DNA of 64,000 nt. Origin: Mycolicibacterium holsaticum DSM 44478 = JCM 12374 (lineage in GTDB: Bacteria > Actinomycetota > Actinomycetes > Mycobacteriales > Mycobacteriaceae). Position numbers and translations under genes: made by a program. Under the pieces are notes generated by a model that was not told the origin of the DNA, searched no databases, and worked only from the letters and a program-made list of their open reading frames with translations. Each line of letters begins with the position of its first letter. Within the stretch, counting starts at the first letter, position 1. Where the stretch lies: positions 1,054,001 through 1,118,000 of the forward strand of contig NZ_CP080998.1 of the NCBI RefSeq assembly GCF_019645835.1. Direction: 5' to 3'. Of the stretch, positions 1 through 11,027 are shown piece after piece.

Positions 1-58
1 CTGCGGCTCGAACGATTCTCTGGTGCCGACGGCGGGATTCGACCATCTTCTCCACCAT
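1..58 (-). CDS. possible 5' end of a further gene, cut by the window edge
   Basis: After the GT4 stop there is an open minus-strand frame starting with ATG at 58 (or ATG at 46, preceded by GGTGGAG) that runs off the left edge. Only about 15-19 residues are visible, rich in Arg, too few to identify a family. Position and direction fit a next member of the glycolipid gene cluster. It could equally be chance. Confidence 0.25.
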   Translation of the reverse strand, partial: MVEKMVESRRRHQRIVRAA

Positions 59-93
59 AGTCAGCCCGGGGCTGCCATGGCACTCCGTTGTGC

Positions 94-1167
94 TCAGCCG
101 CGAAAAACGGTGCCGACCCTTGCTGCTGCGTCGCGCCAGTCGCCAAGGCGGGCCGCCGTCCAGGCACGCACCTCGGCGTGGTCGATGGTGGCCGCGGCGT
201 CGCGTGCGTGAGCAAGGCCCGCCTCCAGGCCGTCGGGTCCGTCCTGGATCGGGAATACGCGCTGGGCGCCTGCGAGGTCGGCGAGGTGGTGAACCGAAGG
301 GCCCACCACCGGGCAGCCCATCGTGAGGGCCAGCGGCGCGGTGCCCGAGGTGAAGAACTCCCGGTGCGCGGTGACGGCGACATCGGCTGCCCCGAAGTAC
401 AGCGGAACGTCGTCGTGCGGAATCTTTCGCGCGTGCACCACAATTCGTGGGTCGTCTTGGGCCAGTGCGAGTTCGGCGGCGACGTCGCCCTCGCGGATGC
501 CCGCGATGACGAGCCGGTCACGATCGCCGGCGATGGTTCGGAACGCCTGAATGATCGAACCGATGCCCTTGTAGGGGCGGATGCGGCCGAACGCCAGACA
601 GACGAAACCGTCATCTGGCAGGCCGAGGCGTGCTCTGGCCATGGCACGGGGCGCGGGCGGCGGATAGGTGTCCATGAAATGTGGATGAGGCATGACCGTG
701 GTCGGGCCGGTGTAGCCGAACGTCTCGGCCAGGTCGGTGCGCGCGCCGGCGAAGTGCACGAATACGTGGTCGACGACGGCGAGCATGTCGCGACGGGCAC
801 GGTGGCCCAGATCGGGGTGCGGGTCGTCGTGGGGAACCAGGTTGTGGGCGGTCCAGGCGATGCGGACACCGCGGCGCTTGAGCGCGCGCAGTTGCATACC
901 GACCAGCGCAGCGTGCGCGCTGTAGAGCCAGCGCGTCCTGTGGGTGTGCGCCTCGCCGGGCCAGTGAAGGTGCAGCCAATCCCCGCCGCGCAACCGGGCC
1001 GCGCATACGGCAAGCGTGTACGAAGCGCTGGCGTCGATGCCTTCCTCCCGCAGCGCCGCAATCAACTGGGGCAGATAAGGATTGGAGAACCAGCGTGGCC
1101 ATGCCACGACACGTACGGCGCCGGACTTCCGAAGCGACAAGGCCTCGGCTAGCCGTCTGTCAACCAA
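94..1167 (-). CDS. GT4-type (GT-B fold) glycosyltransferase
   Basis: Predicted 357-residue cytosolic or membrane-associated glycosyltransferase that moves a sugar from a nucleotide donor to an acceptor. The C-terminal half has the GT-B donor-domain look: a GRIRPYKG segment followed by a helix (IIQAF), then an acidic and aromatic stretch (FGAADVAVTAHREF) and SGTAPLALTMGCPVV, where GT4 enzymes carry the donor-binding Glu. No signal peptide or membrane span is seen. The called TTG start overlaps the upstream GT2 gene by 19 bp; a TTG at 1140 just after the GT2 stop is an alternative. It sits last in a minus-strand run with the GT2, the Drr-type exporter and UDP-glucose dehydrogenase, so a role in glycosylating an exported lipid is inferred. 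The acceptor is unknown. Confidence 0.82.
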   Translation of the reverse strand: MVDRRLAEALSLRKSGAVRVVAWPRWFSNPYLPQLIAALREEGIDASASYTLAVCAARLRGGDWLHLHWPGEAHTHRTRWLYSAHAALVGMQLRALKRRGVRIAWTAHNLVPHDDPHPDLGHRARRDMLAVVDHVFVHFAGARTDLAETFGYTGPTTVMPHPHFMDTYPPPAPRAMARARLGLPDDGFVCLAFGRIRPYKGIGSIIQAFRTIAGDRDRLVIAGIREGDVAAELALAQDDPRIVVHARKIPHDDVPLYFGAADVAVTAHREFFTSGTAPLALTMGCPVVGPSVHHLADLAGAQRVFPIQDGPDGLEAGLAHARDAAATIDHAEVRAWTAARLGDWRDAAARVGTVFRG

Positions 1168-1988
1168 CGCACGAATCCATGCTTACGCAACAGGTAACGC
1201 AGCGACTTGGCCTGTTGCCACTTACGCTTTCGGCCCCGGACATCGATGTAGTGATGAACGACTTCGATGCTGGGATCGAATTGGCGTTTGACGCCCCGCT
1301 TCTCCAGCCGTATCGCCAGATCCTGTGCCCCGTGGTTGCGCAGCAGCGGGTCATAGCCACCGACCGCCTTGAACACATCGGAGCGGATGAGCATATTGCC
1401 CTCGTGAAGCCAGTATGCCGGGGCCGGTTTCGGTGATTCGAGTACGTCTGGCCAGTATTTCGCCCCGGGCGCGGCCAGGCGCTGCACCGCGCGGGCAAGC
1501 CTTGGCTTGTCCCTCACCCTGTCCAGTAGCGGAGGCAGGGCCAGGAGGTGGCTCTTGAGCGAGAAGACCGGACCGTAGTTGTAGGGTTCCTGGCTGCCGT
1601 CTTTCCGGCTCACCAGACCGCCGATCGCACCGACTCCCCGGTCGGCGTAGCGGGCGGCGAGTTCCCTGGCGACCGACGCGGTTTGCGGTGTCTCCAGGTC
1701 CATGTCGGCGTCGATGAAGTGGATGAGCTCGTCGTCACTGACATGGTCGATGATCTGGTTGCGGTTGGCGGTGCAGCCCTGGTTCTGAGCGCTTCTCACC
1801 AACGTCACGTCACCGCCGAAGGCCGTTACCACCTCGACGCTGTCGTCGGTGGAACCGTCGTCGAGCACGAACACCCGGTCATAGCCCTGCTCCAGGGTCT
1901 GGGGCAGCAACGTGCGAAGGTGGTTTCCCATGTTGTAGTTGGGGATCGCCGCGACTACCGGTAACTGTCTAGGCATCGTGGTTGCCAT
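1149..1988 (-). CDS. GT2 family (GT-A fold) glycosyltransferase
   Basis: Predicted inverting GT-A glycosyltransferase, 279 residues. Visible motifs are an N-terminal strand VVAAIPNYNMG, the nucleotide-binding DDGSTDD at about 43-49, and the metal-binding FIDADMD with the DxD at about 93-95. A C-terminal WLHEGNMLIRSDVF/GGYDPLL segment is typical of GT2 enzymes. The ORF opens from a TTG at 2015, but ATG at 1988 follows a GCGAGGA sequence; ATG at 1976 gives better spacing, so the start is uncertain by a few codons. It lies 43 bp after the ABC permease gene and overlaps the GT4 gene, which suggests one transcription unit. Two different transferases in a row imply at least two sugars on the product. 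Confidence 0.88.
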   Translation of the reverse strand: MATTMPRQLPVVAAIPNYNMGNHLRTLLPQTLEQGYDRVFVLDDGSTDDSVEVVTAFGGDVTLVRSAQNQGCTANRNQIIDHVSDDELIHFIDADMDLETPQTASVARELAARYADRGVGAIGGLVSRKDGSQEPYNYGPVFSLKSHLLALPPLLDRVRDKPRLARAVQRLAAPGAKYWPDVLESPKPAPAYWLHEGNMLIRSDVFKAVGGYDPLLRNHGAQDLAIRLEKRGVKRQFDPSIEVVHHYIDVRGRKRKWQQAKSLRYLLRKHGFVRWLTDG

Positions 1989-2031
1989 TCCTCGCTTTCG
2001 AGCTTGTCTTACCAACTGCTCTGTCAGAGCG

Positions 2032-2829
2032 TCAAATTGCGGTTTCAGCCGCGGTGCGGTAGTTCCGGATGGCCAGCGGCACGAACACCGCCGCGAAGCC
2101 GAAAACCCATGCCAGTGTCAGCATCAGCGGCTCGACCGCCGGGCGTCCCTCGCTCAGCGCGCGCATCGACTCGATGGCCGGTGACATCGGTTGGTATTGG
2201 ATCAACGGCTGCAGCCAGGATGGAAACACCTCGACCGGAGCGATCCCGGAGCTGCCGAACACCAACCCGATCGAGGCGGTGCCCACCCAGGTCATCATGG
2301 CGTTGCCGTCAGGACCCACCTTGAGCGCCAGCGTGATCACGACGGTGGCGACCACGAGGATCACCAGCACCGGCACGAACAGGTACGCGATGAACGCGAG
2401 CACGTTGCCGTGGAACCGGAACCCCATCCCCACCCCGATCGCCGTGACCAACGCGGTACTGATCAGGGTTCGCGCGCCTTCGGCGAGCAGCCTGCCGATC
2501 AGCGCGCTCACCCGTTCGACCGGAAACGCCCACAGGCGGCTGAGAAGTCCGACCGCCCGTTCAGCGGGGATGGCAAAACCCAGACCGAGCGCGCCCAACA
2601 TCCCGCCGGCCAAGGCGCACATCGGCACCAACCCGTTGAGGTTGTTCGTGCCGGTGAGCTTTGTCATGGACTCCGATACCAGCATGTGGTAGACGACCAG
2701 CAAAAGGGTTGGGAAGGCCAGGCTTTGGAGCGGTACCAGAGGCTCGCTGCGCCAGCGCCTGATGTACCAGCCGGCGAACACCAAGCTCTCCGCAAGCCAT
2801 CCGGAGCGCGACGACACGTCTGCGGTCAT
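2032..2829 (-). CDS. ABC-2 type permease, DrrC-like
   Basis: Integral membrane subunit (265 aa) of a lipid or drug-type ABC exporter. Hydrophobic segments are visible from about residue 35 on (PLQSLAFPTLLLVVYHML, VLAFIAYLFVPVLVILVVATVVITLAL, LMLTLAWVFGFAAVFVPLAI), in the usual ABC-2 pattern with a cytoplasmic N-terminus and a loop between. The ATG overlaps the stop of the second permease gene as ATGA, so DrrA-, DrrB- and DrrC-like genes are translationally coupled. In mycobacteria DrrABC proteins move phthiocerol dimycocerosates and related lipids to the envelope. The neighbouring FAAL and glycosyltransferases support a lipid or glycolipid cargo here, but the cargo itself is inference. Confidence 0.88.
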   Translation of the reverse strand: MTADVSSRSGWLAESLVFAGWYIRRWRSEPLVPLQSLAFPTLLLVVYHMLVSESMTKLTGTNNLNGLVPMCALAGGMLGALGLGFAIPAERAVGLLSRLWAFPVERVSALIGRLLAEGARTLISTALVTAIGVGMGFRFHGNVLAFIAYLFVPVLVILVVATVVITLALKVGPDGNAMMTWVGTASIGLVFGSSGIAPVEVFPSWLQPLIQYQPMSPAIESMRALSEGRPAVEPLMLTLAWVFGFAAVFVPLAIRNYRTAAETAI

Positions 2830-3569
2830 TCCCTACGCCTCTGCATCCGCAGCGCGATCGCACCGAAGACGACCAGAAGACCGATGCACCACGCCAGGCT
2901 GGCTGCCAGGTTGCTGCCCACGACCTGGCCGCTGGTGAACCCGCGCAGCGTGTCGGTGACGACCGAGACGGGCTGGTGGCGCACGAACGGTTCCAGCCAG
3001 TCGGGGAAGGCCTCGACCGGCGCCATACCCGTGGACAACAGCACCAGAAGCAGTTGCGGCACCAGAAGCAGGTGGCTGGCCGCGTTCATGCGCCAGCCCA
3101 GCGATCCCGTCGCGTCCGCGACGAGCGAGAGCGCCAGGGTCAACAACAACGCGACGACGACGAACGCCGTCCCGTTCAGGAATCCACCGGTCATCCGGAA
3201 GCCGAACAGGTAGCCCACCGCTATCGCGGCGACGAGCGCAAGCGCGCCCCGCAGAAGGCAATAGAGCATGCGGGCCAGCAACGGAACCACGGCGGTGATC
3301 GGCAGCGTGCGCAGCCGGGTGCCGAAGCCGGGCCGTTGATCTTTGGCTGCCCGCTCTGCGGTCGTCATCGCGCCGAGAAGCATCGCCTGGACGACGACCG
3401 CGGGCAACACGTACTGCGGATAGCTCATGCCACCCGTGTCGATCACGTTCTGCAGCACCACCACGAACCCGAGGAACGTGCCCACCGGGGCCAGGATCGC
3501 AAAGAACAGATCGCGGTCGCGCAGCGTGCTCAGCACGACGCGCTCGGTCAACGCGGTCAGCGCGGTCAT
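2826..3569 (-). CDS. ABC-2 type permease, DrrB-like
   Basis: Second membrane subunit (247 aa) of the Drr-type exporter. It has the DrrB/DrrC layout: a short cytoplasmic start, FFAILAPVGTFLGFVVVLQNVI as first span, then spans around YVLPAVVVQAMLLGAM, GALALVAAIAVGYLFGF, AFVVVALLLTLALSLV, LLLVPQLLLVLLSTGM and a final SLAWCIGLLVVFGAIAL. The conserved MAPVEAFPDWLEPFVRHQPVS segment near residue 190 matches the ABC-2 motif shared with the neighbouring permease (IAPVEVFPSWLQPLIQYQPMS). Start and stop both lie in ATGA overlaps with the flanking genes. It is unlikely to act without its two partners. Confidence 0.88.
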   Translation of the reverse strand: MTALTALTERVVLSTLRDRDLFFAILAPVGTFLGFVVVLQNVIDTGGMSYPQYVLPAVVVQAMLLGAMTTAERAAKDQRPGFGTRLRTLPITAVVPLLARMLYCLLRGALALVAAIAVGYLFGFRMTGGFLNGTAFVVVALLLTLALSLVADATGSLGWRMNAASHLLLVPQLLLVLLSTGMAPVEAFPDWLEPFVRHQPVSVVTDTLRGFTSGQVVGSNLAASLAWCIGLLVVFGAIALRMQRRRE

Positions 3570-4501
3570 ACGCTGACGGTCCCCGGGGTGAGGTGGAGGA
3601 ACACCTCGTCGAGTGAGGGCTTGCGCAGTGTTATGTCGTGCAGTTCGACGCCTAGCTGATCGACCCTGCGCAGTACCTCGATCAGCGTCGCGACCCCGTC
3701 GGAAGCCGGTACCGACACGGTGTTCGAATCGTAAGCGGCTTCTGCGCCCTCGATATCGGCCAGCACGCCGAAGATGCGGGACAGGTCAGCCGGATTAGCC
3801 GGCGTCACTTCGCAATAGCTCAGACCCACCCGGCGTTTGAGGTCCTCGGAGGTACCGCTGGCGATGATCTCACCGGCGTCGAGGATGACGATCGAGTCGC
3901 TGAGAATGTCGGCCTCTTCGAGATACTGCGTGGTGAGCAGGACGGTGATCTGTTGAGCGGAGAGTTCGGACACCAACCCCCAGACGTCGCGGCGACTGCG
4001 CGGGTCCAGCCCCGTCGTCGGCTCGTCGAGAAACAGCACCTTCGGCGGATCCACCAGCGCCGCGGCGATGTCGATGCGTCGACGCATCCCGCCCGAATAC
4101 GTCGTCACGCGCCGATCGGCGGCATGCTGCATCTGAAACTGCTCGATCAGTTCATCGGCGCGCATCCGTGCCGTGCGGCGGCGCATGCCCCGCAGCCGAC
4201 CGAACAGCACCAGGTTCTCCCGACCCGTGAGCGATCCGTCCAGCGCGACATCCTGCCCGGTGAGCCCGATGCTCGCGCGGACCTTCCTGGCCTGGCGTAC
4301 CACGTCGTAACCGGCCACCACCGCCTGCCCGGATGTGGGTCGCAGCAAGGTGGACAGGAGCTTGACGACCGTCGTCTTACCCGCGCCGTTGTGGCCCAGC
4401 AACGCACAAACCGTCCCGGTCGGAACCGAGAAGCTGACGTTGTTGAGCGCGGTCACCGTGCCGCCGAACGTCTTTGAGACGCCGTTGAGTTCTATCGCCA
4501 T
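3566..4501 (-). CDS. ABC transporter ATP-binding protein, DrrA-like
   Basis: ATPase subunit (311 aa) that powers the adjacent DrrB/DrrC-like permeases. Motifs in order: Walker A GHNGAGKTT (about 35-43), Q-loop LTGQD, signature YSGGMRRR, Walker B VLFLDEPTTGLDPR, and the switch region TTQYLEEAD. After the ATPase domain comes a roughly 90-residue C-terminal extension ending PSLDEVFLHLTPG, as in DrrA/CcmA-type exporters. ATG at 4501 is preceded by GGAGGT. It heads the three-gene exporter operon, 43 bp after the UDP-glucose dehydrogenase gene. A second, unrelated copy of this exporter type lies at 40.5-42.3 kb. Confidence 0.93.
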   Translation of the reverse strand: MAIELNGVSKTFGGTVTALNNVSFSVPTGTVCALLGHNGAGKTTVVKLLSTLLRPTSGQAVVAGYDVVRQARKVRASIGLTGQDVALDGSLTGRENLVLFGRLRGMRRRTARMRADELIEQFQMQHAADRRVTTYSGGMRRRIDIAAALVDPPKVLFLDEPTTGLDPRSRRDVWGLVSELSAQQITVLLTTQYLEEADILSDSIVILDAGEIIASGTSEDLKRRVGLSYCEVTPANPADLSRIFGVLADIEGAEAAYDSNTVSVPASDGVATLIEVLRRVDQLGVELHDITLRKPSLDEVFLHLTPGTVSV

Positions 4502-4544
4502 GAGTCAACCTCCAAAGCGCCGCGATCCAGCCAGGAACCGAGGT

Positions 4545-5906
4545 TCATGACGACCGGTCAGCACTGTCGCCACCGCGCGCGCCGGCGGGCTTGGTCTCGC
4601 CCCGGCCCAGCGCGTACACGTGCCAGCCCACGCTCGACCAGTAATCGCGGTCGATCGCGTTTCGGGTGTCGAGCAGACGCGGCACCCTGACGATCGACCG
4701 GAACGCCACGGGATCGATGTTGCAATACTCATCCCATTCGGTCGCCAGCACGATGAGATCGACGTTGCGGCATGCGTCTTCGACGCTTTCGCAGTATGTG
4801 AGCGTGGGAAACATCGCCTTGGCGTTCACAATCGCCCGCGGGTCGTGCACCCGCACCCCGGCGCCCCTGAGATGCATTGCCGCAGCGACGTTCAACGCCG
4901 GAGAATCGCGGACGTCATCGCTGTTCGGCTTGAACGCGGCGCCCAGGACAGCGATGTTCTTACCGAGAAAGTCCCCGTCAAGCAGCGCGCTGGCCACCGA
5001 TACGGCCTTCTCGCGGCGCCGGATGTTGATCTTGTCGACCTCGTGCAGGAACCTCAGCGAGTCCGAGGCGCCGAGCTCGCCCGCCCGCGCGCTGAACGCC
5101 CGGATGTCTTTGGGTAGGCAACCGCCGCCGAATCCGAGGCCGGCGTTGAGGAACCGCCTGCCGATCCGGTCGTCGTAACCCAGGGCGCGGCCCAGCGTCA
5201 CAACGTCGGCGTTGACCATCTCGCAGACCTCCGCCATCGCGTTGATGAACGAGATCTTGGTGGCCAGGAAGGAGTTGGCGGCCACCTTGACCATCTCGGC
5301 GGTCGGCAGATCCGTCGTCAGGTGCGGGGTGCCCTGCTCGATGAGGTTGCCGTACACCTCAAGCAGCACCTTCTCGGCGTATTCAGAGGTGACGCCGAAG
5401 ACCAGCCGGTCGGGGTGCAGCGTGTCCTCGATCGCCTTGCCCTCGCGGAGGAACTCCGGATTCCACGCCAGCTCGAGCAGCGCCTGTGACGGTGACCCGG
5501 CCACCTCGGCGGCCAGCCGCTGCGCCGTACCCACCGGCACCGTCGACTTGCCGACGATCAGGCCCTGGCAGTCGGCGTTGGCGGCGACGGTCCGCACGGC
5601 GCTGTCGACGTACTGCACGTCGGCCGCGTTGGAGCCGGGTAGCTGCGGTGTGCCGACGCAGACGAAGTGCACGGCGGCTCCGCTGACCGCCTCGGCCGGG
5701 TCGTGGGTGAACCGCAACCGGCCGGTGCCGAGGGCCGCGGCGAGCAATTCCTCGAACCCGGGTTCGTAAAACGGCGAGCTACCGTCGGAAAGCAGCGATA
5801 TTTTCGCTGCGTCGGTGTCGTATGCGCAGACGTCATGGCCGATATGCGCCATACATGCGGCATGAACCGCACCCAGGTAACCGGTACCGATAACGCTTAT
5901 CCGCAT
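4545..5906 (-). CDS. ugd: UDP-glucose/GDP-mannose 6-dehydrogenase family protein
   Basis: NAD+-dependent oxidation of a nucleotide sugar, most likely UDP-glucose to UDP-glucuronate. From ATG at 5906 (453 aa) the Rossmann motif GTGYLG is at residues 7-12, followed by YDTD; VGKSTVPVGT and WNPEFLREG mark the N-domain. The catalytic Cys sits in GFGGGCLPKD (about C263), and GAAFKPNSDDVRDSP opens the C-terminal domain. The ORF opens upstream at a TTG, but GAGAGGCGG lies 8-16 nt before 5906, which fixes the start. It sits directly upstream of the Drr exporter and two glycosyltransferases, so its product may feed a uronic acid or pentose-containing glycolipid. A GDP-mannose substrate cannot be excluded. 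Confidence 0.9.
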   Translation of the reverse strand: MRISVIGTGYLGAVHAACMAHIGHDVCAYDTDAAKISLLSDGSSPFYEPGFEELLAAALGTGRLRFTHDPAEAVSGAAVHFVCVGTPQLPGSNAADVQYVDSAVRTVAANADCQGLIVGKSTVPVGTAQRLAAEVAGSPSQALLELAWNPEFLREGKAIEDTLHPDRLVFGVTSEYAEKVLLEVYGNLIEQGTPHLTTDLPTAEMVKVAANSFLATKISFINAMAEVCEMVNADVVTLGRALGYDDRIGRRFLNAGLGFGGGCLPKDIRAFSARAGELGASDSLRFLHEVDKINIRRREKAVSVASALLDGDFLGKNIAVLGAAFKPNSDDVRDSPALNVAAAMHLRGAGVRVHDPRAIVNAKAMFPTLTYCESVEDACRNVDLIVLATEWDEYCNIDPVAFRSIVRVPRLLDTRNAIDRDYWSSVGWHVYALGRGETKPAGARGGDSADRSS

Positions 5907-6115
5907 TCGACTGAATTCCGCCTCTCGCAAGGCCGCTCCGCTAACAATTCGTGTTCGTACCGGTCAGCATAATGGCCTGTGACTGGCCGTAAGCGCGAAT
6001 AGGTAGCGAACAGATCACGGTAGCCGGCGTTGCGCACCGGACAGTTCTGATCCATGAGGATTCTCGACCACAACCGGTCTACAAGCAAACCGGCCGTCTG
6101 GTGTCGGATACGGGA

Positions 6116-6595
6116 TCAGAACGGCAGCTTGGGCGGCCCGAGCTTCGGCAGGCCGATCTTCGGCGCCGGCAGTTGCACCTTGGGCGCCTGCAACTTCGGC
6201 AGCCCGACCGCCGGTGCCGGCGGCATCTGGATGTCCGGCAGCGGGAACGCGATCGGGATGCCGATGTCCGGCACCACGTCGGGCATCCCGACCCCGAACG
6301 ACACCGGCACCGAAACGTCGGCGATCTTGGGCACGTCCACCTTGGAGAAGTCGGGCGGTGGCAGCTGCTTGGCGGCGTTGATGACCTCGCACCACGGCCC
6401 CTTGCAGTCGGGCTTGGCGGGCTCTTCGCGCCGCTCGTCCGGTGGCGGGTTCTCGCTTGCGGCAACGGCGCCGGGTTGGCCCGGCGGTGCCGGCGCAACT
6501 GGATCGGCGGCGGCTACCGCGTTGCCGAGGAACAAGGCCGCAAGACCCGCTGCGCTCGAAACAGCCGCGCACGTGGCTATGTGCTTGATGGTCAC
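6116..6595 (-). CDS. small secreted Pro-rich protein
   Basis: I do not recognise the family. The 159-residue product starts at GTG (GGGAG 8-12 nt upstream), has a Sec signal (HIATCAAVSSAAGLAALFLGNAVAAADP, cleavage near residue 30), then a short acidic and Pro-rich stretch with two Cys (DCKGPWCEV) that may form a disulphide. The last 85 residues are a Pro/Val/Ile/Leu-rich repetitive tract ending in PK[LIV] steps such as PKVQLPAPKIGLPKL. No catalytic motif is visible. It lies between the FAAL gene and ugd on the same strand, so it may be a structural or lipid-handling envelope component of that locus. The 57-kb repeat protein has a similar short hydrophobic periodicity. Confidence 0.75.
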   Translation of the reverse strand: MTIKHIATCAAVSSAAGLAALFLGNAVAAADPVAPAPPGQPGAVAASENPPPDERREEPAKPDCKGPWCEVINAAKQLPPPDFSKVDVPKIADVSVPVSFGVGMPDVVPDIGIPIAFPLPDIQMPPAPAVGLPKLQAPKVQLPAPKIGLPKLGPPKLPF

Positions 6596-6761
6596 TGATT
6601 CACTCCCGCCGTAGACGCGTTAATCATATGTCCGGAACTCCGAATTGTCGTTGTCTTTGTCGGCCCAGACCGCTTCACCGCCGGCAAAGCAATGGTGATC
6701 TGGCGCAGGCTGGTACTTACGGCCACGCAAAATACCGATTTATCGATATTTTCAGCAAACA

Positions 6762-8510
6762 CTAATCGTCCACTTGAGAATCCAGTCGAGCGAACTGGCC
6801 GGTGCGGTAGTGCTCCACACAGGTGGACCGGCGAATCTTTCCGCTGGTGGTCACCGGGAGCGAACCCGGACCCACCAGCACAAGATCGGCCACCCGCAGA
6901 CCGTGCGTCTCGGATATCGCCGAGGTGATATCGCGTTTGATGGTGGCGAACCGCTCGTTGACCTGCTCCGGCGAGTCGCCCTTCTTCTTGACCTCGACGA
7001 TGGTCACCAACTCTTCGGTGCCGCCGTCGTCGGCGATCGAAATCGCGGCGCACCGACCGCCGGAGATCTCCTGGATCGTGGCCTCGATGTCCTCGGGGTA
7101 GTGGTTACGCCCGTACACGATCAGCAGGTCCTTGACGCGGCCCATGATGAACAGCTCGCCGTCGGAGATGAACCCCAGGTCACCGGTGCGCAGCCAGGGC
7201 CGCTCCGGGGTGCCCGGCGACGGCGCGACAAGCGTCCCGCCGAACGTGCGCTCGGTCTCCTCGGGCTTGTTCCAGTAACCCTTCGCCACGTTCTCGCCGT
7301 GCACCCAGATCTCGCCGGTGCTGCCCGCCGGGCACTCCCGCAACGTTTCGGGGTCGACGATCCGCACGGTGTTCGACTCCGGCTTGCCGTAGCTGACCAG
7401 CGGGGTGCCGGAGGCGTTCGTGCAGCGCTTGGCATGTCCGATGGACAGCTTCTCGGATTCGAAGTGGGCGATCTCGGGCGGGTCGCCGGGCCTGCGGGTG
7501 GCCACATACACGACCGCTTCGGCCAGACCGTACGACGGCCGGATCGAGGTCTCGCGGAAACCGAACTTGCTGAACCTGTCGCTGAACCGTCGCAGCGTCG
7601 CCGGATGCACGCGTTCGCTTCCGCTCAACAGGCCGAGCACGTTGCCCAGGTCGTAGCCGGCCAGGTCGTCGTCGGTGGTGCGACGTACTGCGAGCTCGAA
7701 GGCGAAGTTGGGCGCCGAGCTCATGACGTTGGTGTGGCTGGCCATCAGCTGCATCCACCGCGCCGGGCTCTGTAGGAACGACATCGGGCTCATCAGGACG
7801 GTGCGGAGCCCGCCGAGGATCGGTACGCACAGGCCGAGCAACAAGCCCATGTCGTGGTACAGCGGCAGCCAGGACACCACGGTGGTGTCGGGCGGGGCGA
7901 CCTTGCCGAAGTCGACGAAGAAATCGGCGTAGATCTGCTCGAAGTTCGCCGACAGGTTGCGGTTGGTGATCATCACCCCCGCGGGTTCACGGGTGGAACC
8001 CGACGTGTACTGCAGGTATGCGATCTCCTGCCCGGAATCGCTGCGCTGCCGGGGACGCTTGCGGGAGGTTTCGTCGAGCGCGTCGACGGCGATGACGGTC
8101 GGGACCGATGCGGTGGCGTTCGCGTAGTCGGTGACGTCGCCGAGCGCCGCGGAGGTAGTCAGGATGACCGCAGGGTCGGTATCGCGCAGCACCGAGGTGA
8201 TCCGCTCGTCGTGGGCGCCGGGTTGGGGCACCGAAAGCGGTACCGCGATGAGGCCGGTCTGCAGCGACGCCACGAAGGCCGAGATGTAATCCAGCCCCTG
8301 CGGCGCCAGGATGACCGCGCGGTCACCGGGCGACCCGCAAACGTTCAACGCCGAAGCGATGTTTGCTGCTCGGCGATTCAACTGCGCCCAGGTCAGGGTT
8401 TCTGAGAGGGCCGCTCCGTTGTGGTCGTAGTCGATGTAGGTAAATGCGGCGTCATTGGGTTGCAGACTGGCGCGTTCGCGCAGTACAGCAGGTATCGAGG
8501 ACCCCAACAT
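6762..8510 (-). CDS. fadD: long-chain fatty acyl-AMP ligase (FAAL), FadD23/FadD26-like
   Basis: Activates a long-chain fatty acid as acyl-AMP and hands it to a polyketide synthase or acyl carrier domain, rather than making acyl-CoA. The 582-residue protein has the ANL phosphate-binding loop [30 protein letters not shown], the LRTGDLGF aspartate, and a C-terminal [20 protein letters not shown] followed by TTSGKIRRS. The length and the [13 protein letters not shown] region are those of mycobacterial FAALs tied to PKS lipids. The ATG at 8510 has GGAAGG 12-17 nt upstream. No PKS is in the window, so the partner must lie elsewhere or beyond the left edge. An AT-richer pocket upstream likely holds its promoter. 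Confidence 0.92.
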   Translation of the reverse strand: MLGSSIPAVLRERASLQPNDAAFTYIDYDHNGAALSETLTWAQLNRRAANIASALNVCGSPGDRAVILAPQGLDYISAFVASLQTGLIAVPLSVPQPGAHDERITSVLRDTDPAVILTTSAALGDVTDYANATASVPTVIAVDALDETSRKRPRQRSDSGQEIAYLQYTSGSTREPAGVMITNRNLSANFEQIYADFFVDFGKVAPPDTTVVSWLPLYHDMGLLLGLCVPILGGLRTVLMSPMSFLQSPARWMQLMASHTNVMSSAPNFAFELAVRRTTDDDLAGYDLGNVLGLLSGSERVHPATLRRFSDRFSKFGFRETSIRPSYGLAEAVVYVATRRPGDPPEIAHFESEKLSIGHAKRCTNASGTPLVSYGKPESNTVRIVDPETLRECPAGSTGEIWVHGENVAKGYWNKPEETERTFGGTLVAPSPGTPERPWLRTGDLGFISDGELFIMGRVKDLLIVYGRNHYPEDIEATIQEISGGRCAAISIADDGGTEELVTIVEVKKKGDSPEQVNERFATIKRDITSAISETHGLRVADLVLVGPGSLPVTTSGKIRRSTCVEHYRTGQFARLDSQVDD

Positions 8511-10104
<1,594 letters not shown>

Positions 10105-10116
10105 GGGGGTCCTTGG

Positions 10117-10809
10117 TCAGGTCGTGATCGTGGTCTGCTCGTCGATCGCGACGGTGGCATCCATCAGCACACCCATCTGGTCCTCACGGCCGTCGGCGTT
10201 CAGCTGCAACACATACAGCGCGTTGTCGACGGGAATCACCACGGTCTTCTGGGCGATCGCACGCCGGACGCCGTCCTTGACGTACAACCCGCCGAGCTGA
10301 ACCGCGTCGAATCCGGCGAGCTTGCTCGGCTGGCCTTTGTCCCCGCCCTCATAGTTGGGCAGGTTCTGGATCTCACCGGCGGCGAACTCCAGGATCTTGG
10401 CAGGGTCGGCGTTACCGGTCAGCTTGGACATCAGTGCGACAACCGTCGGCGGATCGGCTGCGAATTCCGGGGCGGTGAAAAGTATTGCGTTGTACGCCCA
10501 TTGCGGTGTCTTAGGGCCGGCATCGGCCCAGCCGGGCGGCATCGGCATGGTGACGACCGGCGCTCCGGGGGTGTCGCGCTTCACCGGTTCCTCGGTGAGG
10601 TTGTTGTCCCGGACGTAGTCCACGATCGTGTAGTGGGGACCCGCGGCCTGGGCCGACGTCGTGGGCGCGGCTTCGCTGGTGGTGGTCGTCGTCGTTTCGG
10701 CGGTGGTGTCCGTCGACTCCTTCTCGGTGTCCGAACTGCAGCCGGCCAAGCCGAGGCCTAGTGCGACGACGGCTATGGCGACGACGCCGCCCCTGACGGA
10801 ACTGCTCAA
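10117..10809 (-). CDS. LpqN/LpqT-family lipoprotein
   Basis: Predicted envelope lipoprotein of 230 residues. The signal peptide ends in the lipobox LAGC (Cys 24), followed by a long Ser/Thr/Glu linker (TTAETTTTTTSEAAPTTS) and a globular domain with MPMPPGWADAGP and AYNAILF. These are features of the LpqN family, which also includes lpqT at 48.5 kb in this window. Function in the family is not well defined; some members bind lipid or export partners. The start is TTG at 10809 with GGGAG about 8 nt upstream. It converges on the acetyltransferase gene with only 12 bp between stops. Confidence 0.8.
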   Translation of the reverse strand: MSSSVRGGVVAIAVVALGLGLAGCSSDTEKESTDTTAETTTTTTSEAAPTTSAQAAGPHYTIVDYVRDNNLTEEPVKRDTPGAPVVTMPMPPGWADAGPKTPQWAYNAILFTAPEFAADPPTVVALMSKLTGNADPAKILEFAAGEIQNLPNYEGGDKGQPSKLAGFDAVQLGGLYVKDGVRRAIAQKTVVIPVDNALYVLQLNADGREDQMGVLMDATVAIDEQTTITT

Positions 10810-11027
10810 TTGGGTCTCCCATCGTTGGCGTACGGCCGTAGCCTACGGTCGGCACCGGCTGTGCGCAGTCGAAACCCGCCGCACCACGCGCGGTTATCCG
10901 CCCAGCTGCCGGGTACGGCAACCTAAGTCATTTGCTCCCGGATGTCCGGTATTGCGTTGTCGACGGCTCGAATCTGGTGCAATATGCATCTGGGTCAGTG
11001 CCTGTCGCCGTTGCTGAGGGGTTTTGC

